NCBI RefSeq assembly: GCF_030269925.1
Contig: NC_085114.1
Span: forward strand, 14,526,001-14,590,000
Origin: Bombyx mori
Lineage: Eukaryota; Arthropoda; Insecta; Lepidoptera; Bombycidae
Direction: 5' to 3'
DNA length: 64,000 nucleotides
Shown here: piece after piece, positions 20,801 through 27,668 of the stretch
Numbering within the stretch: position 1 is the first letter of the stretch
Layout of the letters: each line of letters starts with the position of its first letter
The notes under the pieces: generated by a model
Seen by the model: only the letters and a program-made list of their open reading frames with translations
The model's database searches: none
What the model was told of the DNA's origin: nothing
Program-made: the position numbers and the translations under genes

Positions 20801-21370
20801 TCAACACCACTACAGTTGTTAGAAAATGCAAGGGGTATCTAATCACAAAAAATAGATCCATAAAAAAGCATTTTTTTGATTAAACACAATGTTATGGAAC
20901 AAAGGTTCATAATATTCCTAGATATATGTCTAGATTTTGTGTAAATGAGAATCATGGATTATTAAATAGATTTTTGTCGCTGACATTCATTAACCAAAGT
21001 TAATTTGAAGCATGTTTTAAATTATAAATCTATTAACTAAAATAGTTTTGAACAAATTAACATTTAAGATGACATACTTTTGTGGTAACTAAAAAGTGGT
21101 AAATAAAACAACTATTATTGCAAACGAATCATTTTAATTAGAATTATGAAAAAATAAATTCCTTTTCTAAAGTGGTCACATTACAACGTGCTGGAGTTTA
21201 TTGAATAGATTAAATTAATTTATTGGTTACAATTTAACTCATTCAGCGTTGCAGGTTCATAACCGACTTACTTAAAACATAGAATGGTTTTACGAAACCG
21301 TTTTCGAAGCGATTACAACACATTAATCAGCTTAGAATCGTGATAATATTAAATATACTTACTTTGCCAT
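8711..21370 (-). CDS. HPS4: HPS4 homologue (BLOC-3 subunit), ten exons, 842 aa
   Basis: In known biology HPS4 pairs with HPS1 as BLOC-3, the exchange factor for Rab32/38 in making lysosome-related organelles; in silkworm skin these include urate granules. Exons in order: 21370-21363, 20102-19973, 14616-14512, 13844-13617, 12277-12183, 11763-11532, 11336-10171, 9723-9546, 9319-9102, 8879-8711. All junctions are GT-AG and every phase matches. The N-terminal part (FVYD, ALAGQ, VVGAAHCV, IKVYHG) and GGVILYNN/ATQLPPGL follow the order and spacing of human HPS4, as do the Cys/Leu-rich third domain and the C-terminus. Human HPS4 is about 708 aa; the extra length is mostly the Ser/Thr/Pro linker (about 267-655). 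Identity rests on remembered family patterns, not a search. Confidence 0.85.
9102..9319 (-). CDS. HPS4: HPS4 exon 9
   Basis: Acceptor tgttcctccag, donor GTACGC. Encodes WETSLNALGPIEQKCMEPLG, YLLLDPDWG and IATMGLIHNDFSDDPELSEL. If the donor were not used the frame would stop soon after (TAA ends at 9074), making a protein without the last 55 residues. The spliced version matches the family end better. Confidence 0.8.
9546..9723 (-). CDS. HPS4: HPS4 exon 8, start of third domain
   Basis: Acceptor aattacacag, donor GTGAGC. Encodes PKTQRVECDSDEDDDLDILP then HAVKCALFVSGLQNMALLAL and LDIEAANDADTINSL. This matches the human segment HCVKGLVLSLLAEEPL that begins the C-terminal longin-like domain. Confidence 0.85.
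9760..10006 (+). mobile_element. Bm1 SINE, 5'-truncated, in HPS4 intron 7
   Basis: Runs from actggtggtaggacctcttg to the tail taagcaattaaaaaaaaa, in the orientation opposite to HPS4. Confidence 0.9.
10171..11336 (-). CDS. HPS4: HPS4 exon 7, long low-complexity linker
   Basis: 388 codons plus two bases, acceptor ttgacag, donor GTGAGA. Starts NQEAERERQREFPQTGMKRD and is rich in Ser, Thr, Pro, Lys and Asp, with clusters such as HSRRKSLSLPLKSLSESSDS. This looks like the disordered region between the second and third domains, a part that varies strongly in length between species. Several Ser/Thr-Pro and RRxS sites could be phosphorylated. Confidence 0.85.
11532..11763 (-). CDS. HPS4: HPS4 exon 6, end of second longin-like domain
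   Basis: Acceptor ctctttgtcag, donor GTGAGT. Encodes IIATQLPPGLTSYLTVVDPY, the basic VYVRRKLYDNLKRQ strand-helix and IIARFKK. ATQLPPGLT is the most recognisable HPS4 signature in the window (human STQLPPSLT). Confidence 0.9.
11973..12114. mobile_element. Palindromic MITE (family P) in HPS4 intron 5
   Basis: Left arm tgcttagtgcgggttttgta, right arm ending agtcgcactaagcaca, with inner arms cgttctcgatagcg and its complement. The centre is shorter than in other copies and the arms have diverged. Confidence 0.75.
12183..12277 (-). CDS. HPS4: HPS4 exon 5
   Basis: Acceptor ttgtttcag, donor GTAAAT. Encodes SATSTYMESMQILEHCRKST then GVLGGVILYNN and two bases of a Lys codon. The GG-VILY strand matches the GCILY strand of human HPS4, with the ATQLPP motif following at the start of the next exon. 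Confidence 0.85.
13252..13590. repeat. Two-unit tandem duplication next to the HPS4 exon 4 donor
   Basis: Unit 1 (13,252-13,399) and unit 2 (13,400-13,590) both start atgaaccccgtaatgtact, share cgtaataaacataaat and gtggttaaaaataaaaggat, and end with an atactggtt..atcac/t..taccg block. Unit 2 has an extra stretch. The array ends 26 bp from the end of exon 4, inside intron 4. Confidence 0.85.
13617..13844 (-). CDS. HPS4: HPS4 exon 4
   Basis: 76 codons in phase 0, acceptor tttctggcag, donor GTAAGT. Encodes AIGSDRNIPDWVLKNRANLL, then the helix with IKVYHG and the second domain start FETYLPVLQYGCHIFQRVP. Corresponds to the human stretch with FFNFYNGP and its following acidic helix. Confidence 0.85.
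14041..14258 (-). mobile_element. Non-autonomous Helitron-like element, complete
   Basis: On the minus strand it starts TCTATACTAATATATAAATC and ends ...CTAG, with a host A before the TC and a host T after the CTAG, the arrangement expected for a Helitron inserted in an AT dinucleotide. The 3' part has the aagcccggcgag-type hairpin seen in moth Helitrons. It lies in HPS4 intron 3. Confidence 0.7.
14320..14481 (+). mobile_element. Second Helitron-like 3' end, inverted relative to the first
   Basis: Shares about 130 bp with the reverse complement of the element just upstream (gtagaaaatacatgtactta, ggataggctaatat) and ends atgcccagcgaagcggac ... CTAG followed by T. The two copies form a large inverted repeat within HPS4 intron 3 with different 5' parts. 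Confidence 0.6.
14512..14616 (-). CDS. HPS4: HPS4 exon 3
   Basis: Exactly 35 codons in phase 0, VVGAAHCVKTLLSPPVSITL and onward to REYGRYVL, with donor GTGAGT. It continues the first longin-like domain; the VV-x3-HCV strand sits eight residues after the preceding Gln, the same spacing as in human HPS4. Confidence 0.85.
14694..15120 (+). mobile_element. Bm1 SINE, full length, in HPS4 intron 2
   Basis: Starts with the tRNA-like head gcggcctaaaggataagacg, has a body with aatcaaacccacaaaattat, and ends ctaagcaattaaaaataa. Head and tail are both present. Confidence 0.9.
15121..16059. other. HPS4 intron 2 sequence, nothing recognised
   Basis: AT-rich intronic DNA. I see no exon fitting the HPS4 frame and no repeat belonging to the families listed here. 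Confidence 0.5.
16060..16254 (+). mobile_element. Helitron-like 3' end
   Basis: Contains cctatgtatgcttaaatctt and aaaactacgcaacggatttt, ends with a GC-rich hairpin cgaagcgaagcgagggcggg and terminal CTAG followed by T. The reverse-oriented copy at 50,899-51,118 carries the same segments. Confidence 0.65.
16925..17140 (-). mobile_element. LINE 3'-end fragment (jockey-like)
   Basis: Its + strand reads gcttcgcagaatctaccacc, atcggaaacgcgacccactg and agaagatccggcgagaaact, the reverse complement of a LINE 3' region repeated at many sites here. It lies in HPS4 intron 2 and has no intact ORF. Confidence 0.7.
17696..17994. mobile_element. Tandemly duplicated palindromic MITE (family P)
   Basis: A partial copy (about 17,696-17,790) and a full palindromic copy (about 17,818-17,994) stand head to tail. 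Both are preceded by the same flanking DNA, ttcttggcggtatgtagcga, so the host flank was duplicated along with the element. Confidence 0.75.
18612..18759. mobile_element. Short MITE with 14-bp terminal inverted repeats
   Basis: TGCTTTCAGACTAC at 18,612-18,625 and its exact complement at 18,746-18,759 bound a 148-bp AT-rich element without coding capacity. No clear target-site duplication could be seen. Confidence 0.6.
18760..19972. other. HPS4 intron 2 remainder, nothing recognised
   Basis: AT-rich DNA up to the donor side of HPS4 exon 2. No additional exon or repeat family was supported. Confidence 0.5.
19973..20102 (-). CDS. HPS4: HPS4 exon 2, start of first longin-like domain
   Basis: Acceptor gtctacag, donor GTAAGA. 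Encodes FVYDTQCCTAEEDDPINAVL through YFHPGW to ALAGQ. It resembles the human FLYD...YFYP...LCGQ segment in order and spacing. Confidence 0.85.
20178..20423 (-). mobile_element. Bm1 SINE, 5'-truncated, in HPS4 intron 1
   Basis: Minus-strand tail ctaagctataaaaaaaaa and the usual body through gtaggacctcttgtgagtcc. It is in the sense orientation relative to HPS4. Confidence 0.9.
20424..21362. other. HPS4 intron 1 remainder, nothing recognised
   Basis: AT-rich intronic DNA between a Bm1 copy and the start exon. No exon or repeat was recognised. Confidence 0.5.
21363..21370 (-). CDS. HPS4: HPS4 exon 1 coding part (start codon)
   Basis: ATG GCA AA followed by a strong donor GTAAGT. It joins in frame to exon 2 to give MAKEMMIVFVYDTQ. 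I chose this start because it sets an intron phase that fits, and because the longin-like FVYD strand then sits near the N-terminus as in the family. An alternative is translation from the first Met codon inside exon 2. Confidence 0.6.
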
Positions 21371-21680
21371 TTTGTTGACTTTTTTATTAATTAATGCACT
21401 GGTAAAATGTATTTCACTGCATTTCTACCGTCTTTATTCAAATAGAACGCGCGCAGTTTATTAATATTACGTTTCAAGTGTATTATGTTTCACTTAATCG
21501 GTACAAAAATTCGATACGCGACCGAACTGTTCGTGCTTAACTTGACGTGTGTTTTTATTTTCGGTTTTGCGTGTTCTTTAAGGCTGTGTGTTTTGTGATA
21601 ATCTATGGTTTTGTCAAAGTGAACGGCGCGGCCAATGAAGTAGGATGGGCGCGGCACAGTGTGAGATAGTCGATGATGCT
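21371..21680 (-). promoter_or_regulatory. Probable HPS4 5' leader and promoter region
   Basis: This stretch lies immediately upstream of the proposed HPS4 start codon. It holds GC-richer patches unusual for the neighbourhood (gaacgcgcgcag, gaacggcgcggccaatgaag, gatgggcgcggcac). No TATA box or unique start site could be fixed, so the exact transcription start is unknown. Confidence 0.4.
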
Positions 21681-22510
21681 CTATGATCTTTTTTTAGGAT
21701 GGTAGCACTGTCAATTAATTGAAACTGATGTCACAAGATGGCGCCATTTCTGTTGAATTATAGATGCATACGAGTTTGCTTGTAATGGAATTGGCAGTAA
21801 AGGGTCTAGATTCTTCTCTTTACTCATAGATGCCGCTACAGTAACACTGAAGATTTTCATTTGATTTGATATTTACTCCATCTTTGAGTTTTGGAAATTG
21901 GATGTTATAAATTGTATAACAATACCATGAAGATCATTTAAGTAGTTATCGTTAACAAAGAAAAATTTAAACTGTCTAATAAAAAATTTAAAAGTCAAAA
22001 CGCTGTGAAGCACTTTTATAAAGTTAAATCGTTGTTGGCCGAATGTAATTAGAAGTGATTAATAGTTAGTCGCAATTTAACTTCACCACAATGTGCCTTT
22101 CCGAATTAAACCTTTCTATATTCACTCGTAATACAAGAACCTATTTATTTCATTCTTTTTAAACGACCAGTATGTAGTTAATTGAATTTTTACTCGCTTT
22201 AGTTTTGCGTAATCTTCTAAGTGTCTGGAATTTAATTAAAGGTGAAAGCCGAAAGGTGAAGTAATTCATCTGTGATTTTTTCATTCACTACCTATCCTAT
22301 ACTACTACCTATATACTTGTATAATAATATATTAGAATTTACACAGTTAATAAGGCACTATTGATACATGCTAAACTAGTCTAGATTGATTAAATAAAAT
22401 TTATGTAAAGTAGGTATGTACTCAACATGACACTTCACGTTCCCGCCAATCAGCCCCGATGATGGTGTCACAATGTTCTTTTTGCCAGACTACATAAGCT
22501 CAGCACAAAT
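21681..22510. other. Intergenic DNA upstream of HPS4, nothing recognised
   Basis: AT-rich, no supported ORF, RNA gene or repeat copy. Confidence 0.5.
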
Positions 22511-22517
22511 TATCTTA

Positions 22518-22576
22518 GCTTAGATCACAGATCATAGAAACAAAGAAACTGTGTTTCTATGATCTGTGGCTTAGAT
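22518..22576. mobile_element. Miniature palindromic insertion with 8-bp target duplication
   Basis: CACAGATCATAGAAACA at 22,526-22,542 is matched by its exact complement at 22,552-22,568, leaving a 9-nt centre. The 43-bp palindrome is bounded on both sides by the direct repeat GCTTAGAT (22,518-22,525 and 22,569-22,576). Eight-bp duplications are typical of hAT-type transposition. Confidence 0.55.
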
Positions 22577-22652
22577 ATTTTATTGAAGTTTTTATCAAAG
22601 AGTACCTAATTACTTAGAAATTAATTTCATATTTTTTACAAGCCCAGTGAAC

Positions 22653-22898
22653 AACTGGTGGTAGGACCTCTTGTGAGTCCGCGCGGGTAGGTACCACCGC
22701 CTTGCCTATTTCTGTCGTGAAGCAGTAATGCGTTTCGGTTTGAAGGGTAGGGCAGCCGTTGTAACTATACTGAGATCTTAGAACTTATATCTCAAGGTGG
22801 GTGGCGCATTTACGTTGTAGATGTCCATGGGCTCCAGTAACCACTTAACACCAGGTGGGCTGTGAGCTCGTTCACCCATCTAAGCAATAAAAAAAAAA
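22653..22898 (+). mobile_element. Bm1 SINE, 5'-truncated
   Basis: Starts actggtggtaggacctcttg and ends ctaagcaataaaaaaaa; close to the family pattern. Confidence 0.9.
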
Positions 22899-23237
22899 TA
22901 GTAAGGTATGTATATATTTTACAAGTTACCGTTGAAATAATCACGAAATCGTTAGACACGTTTTTCGTGTTTTAGATTAGTGAATTCAACAAAAGTTCAC
23001 TAATAGGTACGGCGTTGGTCAAGTATAATTTTGTAATTCTTCAAGTACATATTAGACGAATGATAATTGAGTAAACTAGTAGGTCATTTTACGGACATAT
23101 TTGATGTTGAATTTTTTTTTGCCTACTGACTGCCAGTCGCCTCGGGAGGCTATTCTTCAACAAGTATTTAATAAACAAAACTCTATTCTTTTGTGATTGT
23201 TGTCAATATCCTAATCCCTAAATACGTACGTATTTTT

Positions 23238-23424
23238 ATTATTATTATGGCTGTACGAGCTCACAGCCCACCTGGTGTTAAGTGGTTACTGGAGCCCATA
23301 GACATCTGCAACCTAAATGTGCCACCCAACTTGAGATATAAGTTCTAAGGTCTCAGTATAGTTACAATGGCTGCCCAGCCCTTCAAGCCGAAACGCATTA
23401 CTGTTTCACGGCAAAAATCGGCAG
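23238..23424 (-). mobile_element. Bm1 SINE fragment
   Basis: Minus-oriented Bm1 tail half, from gtgggctgtgagctcgtaca to the tttctgccgtgaag region; truncated at both the tail and head sides. Confidence 0.85.
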
Positions 23425-23554
23425 GTATAAATAAGTAGGCATAGTATGTATAGTATAGTATCTATTACGTGTATACACGTATTATAAGTATAGTATTTTG
23501 CAGTAATTGCGAAGGGTACACTGCTTTTTGATTAAAGGATTTTTAGAATAAGAT

Positions 23555-23765
23555 ACCGGATGGCTTGGAGTCTTTCCCGCTTAAGCAGGGTGGGGAGGAT
23601 TGCTAACAGCAGTCGAAATATGTCCAAACGAGCTTGTTATAGCTCTTTTTACTTACAGCTTAAGGGCAGAGGCTTTGCGATTGCATCTTCCACCGGATCG
23701 AAAGTGCGACCCGTTGAGAAGATCCTGCGAGAAACTCAGCGGGCTGATGTTGGAATTTCGAATGA
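23555..23765 (-). mobile_element. LINE 3'-end fragment
   Basis: The + strand contains gaggattgctaacagcagtc, tcttccaccggatcgaaagt and agaaactcagcgggctgatg, corresponding to the 3' region of the full LINE at 24.5 kb. Any reading frames through it are incidental. Confidence 0.65.
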
Positions 23766-24782
23766 TAAATAGCTCATGTTATTGTCATATCTTTGGAAAC
23801 TGGTATTTTTTTTCATATGATAAAAACTATCAAAGTAAACAAACAGAAAACTATAAGTATCATAGTTTCTTGGTACCAATCCGGGACGTCGGCGCATTTT
23901 ACGAAATTATATTAAATGGCGACAGTGTCGTCCGGTTCTTCGTAAAACGGAATGGTACTTCCGATCAATCACAGGAAGTGAGATGAAAACGTTTGCTTTG
24001 AATCCTTGAATTTTTGTGTAGCTGTTAGTTGTATAGCTAGTAGTTGTTTATTTTGTGTGTCTTTATTAATTGCCCCCTAGTCCAAATTCGATCACTTGTT
24101 ATTGATATTTTTCTTGTAAAGGCGAAATAAAATAACCGATTTCTAAGCTTTTAATTGATGACAGCTTGAAAAAGGAGACAATGTTACTTTTCATATATGT
24201 TATTATGTATATGTAGATATTTGGTATGTTATTATTCGAATTCGCTTCCAATTTTGCCAAATATAGTAAGTATATATTTTGAAAAATTCGAGGCAGGGTG
24301 GTGATAATATTCCACTAGTAGGAAAAAATAATTGAGAGATATTATATCTATAGAGACCATCTATAGTATAAAAAAAAATACTAAGTTAGAACTGAAAGGC
24401 TCATCGACTATTGAGATAAAACAAAGAAAAAATATTTAGAAAAAAGTGTAGCCATTAATTAATCTTTACCACAATACAGAATGTACGATGAATTGTGAAA
24501 TCGAAAACTTGGGTAAAAACATTGAGTTGAGTTTTTTTTTTTTTTTTTTTTTTTATGATTGAAAGTTTACTGGTGGCCCGAAGGCCTTTCCAGTTTCACC
24601 AGGACAGGTGGGCGAGCAAAGGCTCAGCCAAGAGGGGTGGGATTTGCTAACAACTGCCCGAGCGCCTCCGAAGGAGACCTAACAACTCAAGAGCAATTGT
24701 TTCGCGAATGAATCTACTACCGGATCGGAATCGCGACCCGCTGAGAAGATCCGGCGAGAAACTTAGCGGGCTGATGCATGGG

Positions 24783-27665
24783 TTAGGTTGCACGTCGACC
24801 TCTTTGTCGAGTTCGACGAGTACGGTTACCGGGGTCCCTAAGCCTGCCCCTAGTATTAGAGCTGAAGGCATCTAATGCAAAGGTTATTGGATCTGATGGA
24901 TCCGTAAGGACGTGTCTAGGGCGTCGACGGTGACTGGCTCCTGCATGATCAGGATTCGGGGAGTAGTCAGCGGCGGCAACGATAAGGCGATTATCATGAC
25001 GCATAGCCTTATCGAAGTATCGTTCCGACGCTGACTTCATGTATTTCCGAATTGATTCGAGGCCCAGGTCGTCGTGTAGGTCAACGTTCCTCACGAACCA
25101 CGGAGCCCCGACAGCTAACCTGCAAAAGCGGGATTGTAGGGATTGGAGGGTGTCTATGTGTGTGCGGGCCGCGTGAGCGAACACCACACTCGCGTAAGTC
25201 ATGACGGGCCTTATGCAAGTTTTGTAAAGTGTCACCTTGTTCCGAAGGGACATTTTACTCCGCTTACAGATCATTGGGTAGAGTCTACCGAGAATAAACG
25301 CGGCACGGTCACGGACTGATTTTATATGCGGGCGGAATGTCATCGATGCATCCAGGGTAACGCCCAGGTACTTGACCTTCCTGGCCCAGGGTATGGGTTG
25401 TCTAAAGAGAGTAATCGGGGGTGTGAGATTCCTCCTCCTAATCCGGGAGGAAATCCGTGTGGAGCTTCCCCTCTGAAATAGCACCGCAGTACTTTTCGCT
25501 GGGTTGATGTCTATGCGCCATTTTCGGAACCACTGTCCTAGGGCTAGGGCTGCGCTCTGAAGCTTCTTCGCGATTAGGGACTTATTTCTACTAGAATAGT
25601 AAACAGTCGTGTCGTCGGCGAATAAAGCTAAATGGGTCGGCGGCGACCGGGGAATATCGTTGACGAATAAGCTAAATAGGAGGGGTGAGAGGACAGAGCC
25701 TTGCGGGACTCCAGCTGTGAGAGGTCGTGGGGAGGAGCGGGTTCCCTCGACTCGATATCGAAAAGAGCGGTTCGACAAGAAGTCCCGTATGATGAGCACG
25801 AGACTATCCGGCACGCCCATGTTGAATAGTTTGAAAATCAAACCATTGTGCCAGACTTTGTCGAACGCTTTTGCGACGTCGAAGAAGAGAGCTCCCGTGT
25901 ATAACGGTTTTGGTCGATTAAGCCCCACAAGAATGTGCTCCGTGAGGCGGTGCACCTGTTGAACGCATGAGTGATTTGTACGGAATCCGAATTGTTCATC
26001 GATAAGAATGCCCTTGGATGAGACGAAGTCTCTGAGGCGTTTGTAGAGCAGACGCTCATACAGTTTGCCTAGAGACATGAGGAGGCTAATCGGGCGGTAG
26101 CTCGTCGGATGATTTTTTGGTTTACCGGGTTTATGTATGCCGATAACGTCCGCTTCTTTCCACACCGCGGGAAAGATACAGTTCGCCATAGCGGCATTGA
26201 AAATAGATGCCAACATCACGATGAGTTGGACGGGTAGAAGTTTAATAACGCGGTTGGATATACCGTCGGAACCGGGAGCCTTGCGAGGACGTAGGTCTTT
26301 GATCAAGTCTTTAACTTCCATCGGGGTGACGGGTGGTAACGCATCAGAGGGTGGCAAGGAGGCTCTGCGTTCTACCTCACTGTCTACTAATTCTACATGA
26401 ACAGGGTCCACGGATTGAGTGCTGGGCGTGCACTGGGTTTGCAATGTATCGGCCAGCAGCTCTGCTTTTTCGTCATCATCGAACGCCGCGAGTCGGCCTG
26501 AGGGGCCTACGAGGGGGGGCATAGTTACTACCGTATCCGATTTGAGAGTACGAGCTAAGCGGTAGTAAGACCTTTGGGAGGGCGCGAGTCCTTCTAAGAA
26601 ATCAGACCATCTGGCATCTCGGACTTCGGCGATGCGAGACTTTACGTCGCGTTGTAAGGCACGCATTCGAATACGATTTTCCGCGGTAGGATACCTGTCG
26701 TAGGCGCGTATCGAGGCGTTCTTAGCTCTAAGGAGTTCCCTAATATCGTCGGACAATTTGAAGCGGTGAAGGAAGTCCTCCGCTACAACTTGTTTCGATG
26801 ACCTATCTAATGTCGAGGTGATGTGTGACGTTAAGATGTCTATGGCTTCAGCGGTATCCTGAGGAGACGGGATAGAGTCCGGGTTAAACGGGAGCGATGG
26901 TGGATCAGATTCAGCCAGGCTGATGCCCAGCGTGTGCCAATCCACCACAGTCCTCGTGACGGGAACGGAATCGGGAGCGCGACCGAGCTTCATAACGACG
27001 GGACGGTGATCTGAATCTAACTCTGAAACTACTTCGATCGAGTGTAAGCGCAGAGTTACGTTTTTTAATAACGCTATGTCGAGTATATCCGGGCGATGCG
27101 CGATATTTAGCGGGTAGTGAGTCGGGGTTAGCGGAGCGACGATATCGAAGGCGAGATTATCGACTAACGCGTCAAGCCGCCTGCCATTCGGGGTTGTGGT
27201 GTGTGAGTTCCACCTGATGTGTTTACAATTTAGGTCGCCCGCCAGAATGACAGAGCTCCCCATACCGAGCAGCGCCTCGATATCACTGCTTAGAACGATC
27301 TTATCCGGTGGAAGATAAACGGACGCGATAACGATCGGCGCGTGTCCCGTCAGTGAGATTCGGCACACTGATGCTTCGATATTAGCGAGCGCGGGAGGAT
27401 CGAGCGGGACGCAATGCAGGGCTCTTCTATAGTAAATGACGGTACCACCACCACGGGCAGAGAGCCTGTCGTTCCTGACCATGTTATAGTTCGCGATTTT
27501 AGGGTCACGGCGCGCGGGCTTAAGTAGGGTCTCCTGCACTAAAAAGATATCAATTTGGTGGTCACGCAAAAAGTCAGAAACCTGATCACGTTGATTTGCG
27601 AGACCGTAAGCGTTAAAAAATCCTATCGTTACGGATAGGGGCTTTATTCTACTTATATACGCCAT
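24783..27665 (-). CDS. LINE ORF2, AP endonuclease and reverse transcriptase, 960 aa
   Basis: Nicks target DNA and reverse-transcribes the element's RNA there. The endonuclease (about 1-225) keeps the expected catalytic residues: N18, E45, Y117, D144/N146 and the final SDH (218-220). The reverse transcriptase (about 500-760) has FFDVAKAFDKVWH (D596), AGVPQGSVLSPLLF (651-664) and FADD (682-685). A conserved C-terminal region with MTYASVVFAHAA and a basic end follows. No frameshift or internal stop. Length is typical for jockey ORF2. Confidence 0.95.
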   Translation of the reverse strand: MAYISRIKPLSVTIGFFNAYGLANQRDQVSDFLRDHQIDIFLVQETLLKPARRDPKIANYNMVRNDRLSARGGGTVIYYRRALHCVPLDPPALANIEASVCRISLTGHAPIVIASVYLPPDKIVLSSDIEALLGMGSSVILAGDLNCKHIRWNSHTTTPNGRRLDALVDNLAFDIVAPLTPTHYPLNIAHRPDILDIALLKNVTLRLHSIEVVSELDSDHRPVVMKLGRAPDSVPVTRTVVDWHTLGISLAESDPPSLPFNPDSIPSPQDTAEAIDILTSHITSTLDRSSKQVVAEDFLHRFKLSDDIRELLRAKNASIRAYDRYPTAENRIRMRALQRDVKSRIAEVRDARWSDFLEGLAPSQRSYYRLARTLKSDTVVTMPPLVGPSGRLAAFDDDEKAELLADTLQTQCTPSTQSVDPVHVELVDSEVERRASLPPSDALPPVTPMEVKDLIKDLRPRKAPGSDGISNRVIKLLPVQLIVMLASIFNAAMANCIFPAVWKEADVIGIHKPGKPKNHPTSYRPISLLMSLGKLYERLLYKRLRDFVSSKGILIDEQFGFRTNHSCVQQVHRLTEHILVGLNRPKPLYTGALFFDVAKAFDKVWHNGLIFKLFNMGVPDSLVLIIRDFLSNRSFRYRVEGTRSSPRPLTAGVPQGSVLSPLLFSLFVNDIPRSPPTHLALFADDTTVYYSSRNKSLIAKKLQSAALALGQWFRKWRIDINPAKSTAVLFQRGSSTRISSRIRRRNLTPPITLFRQPIPWARKVKYLGVTLDASMTFRPHIKSVRDRAAFILGRLYPMICKRSKMSLRNKVTLYKTCIRPVMTYASVVFAHAARTHIDTLQSLQSRFCRLAVGAPWFVRNVDLHDDLGLESIRKYMKSASERYFDKAMRHDNRLIVAAADYSPNPDHAGASHRRRPRHVLTDPSDPITFALDAFSSNTRGRLRDPGNRTRRTRQRGRRAT

Positions 27666-27668
27666 TGA

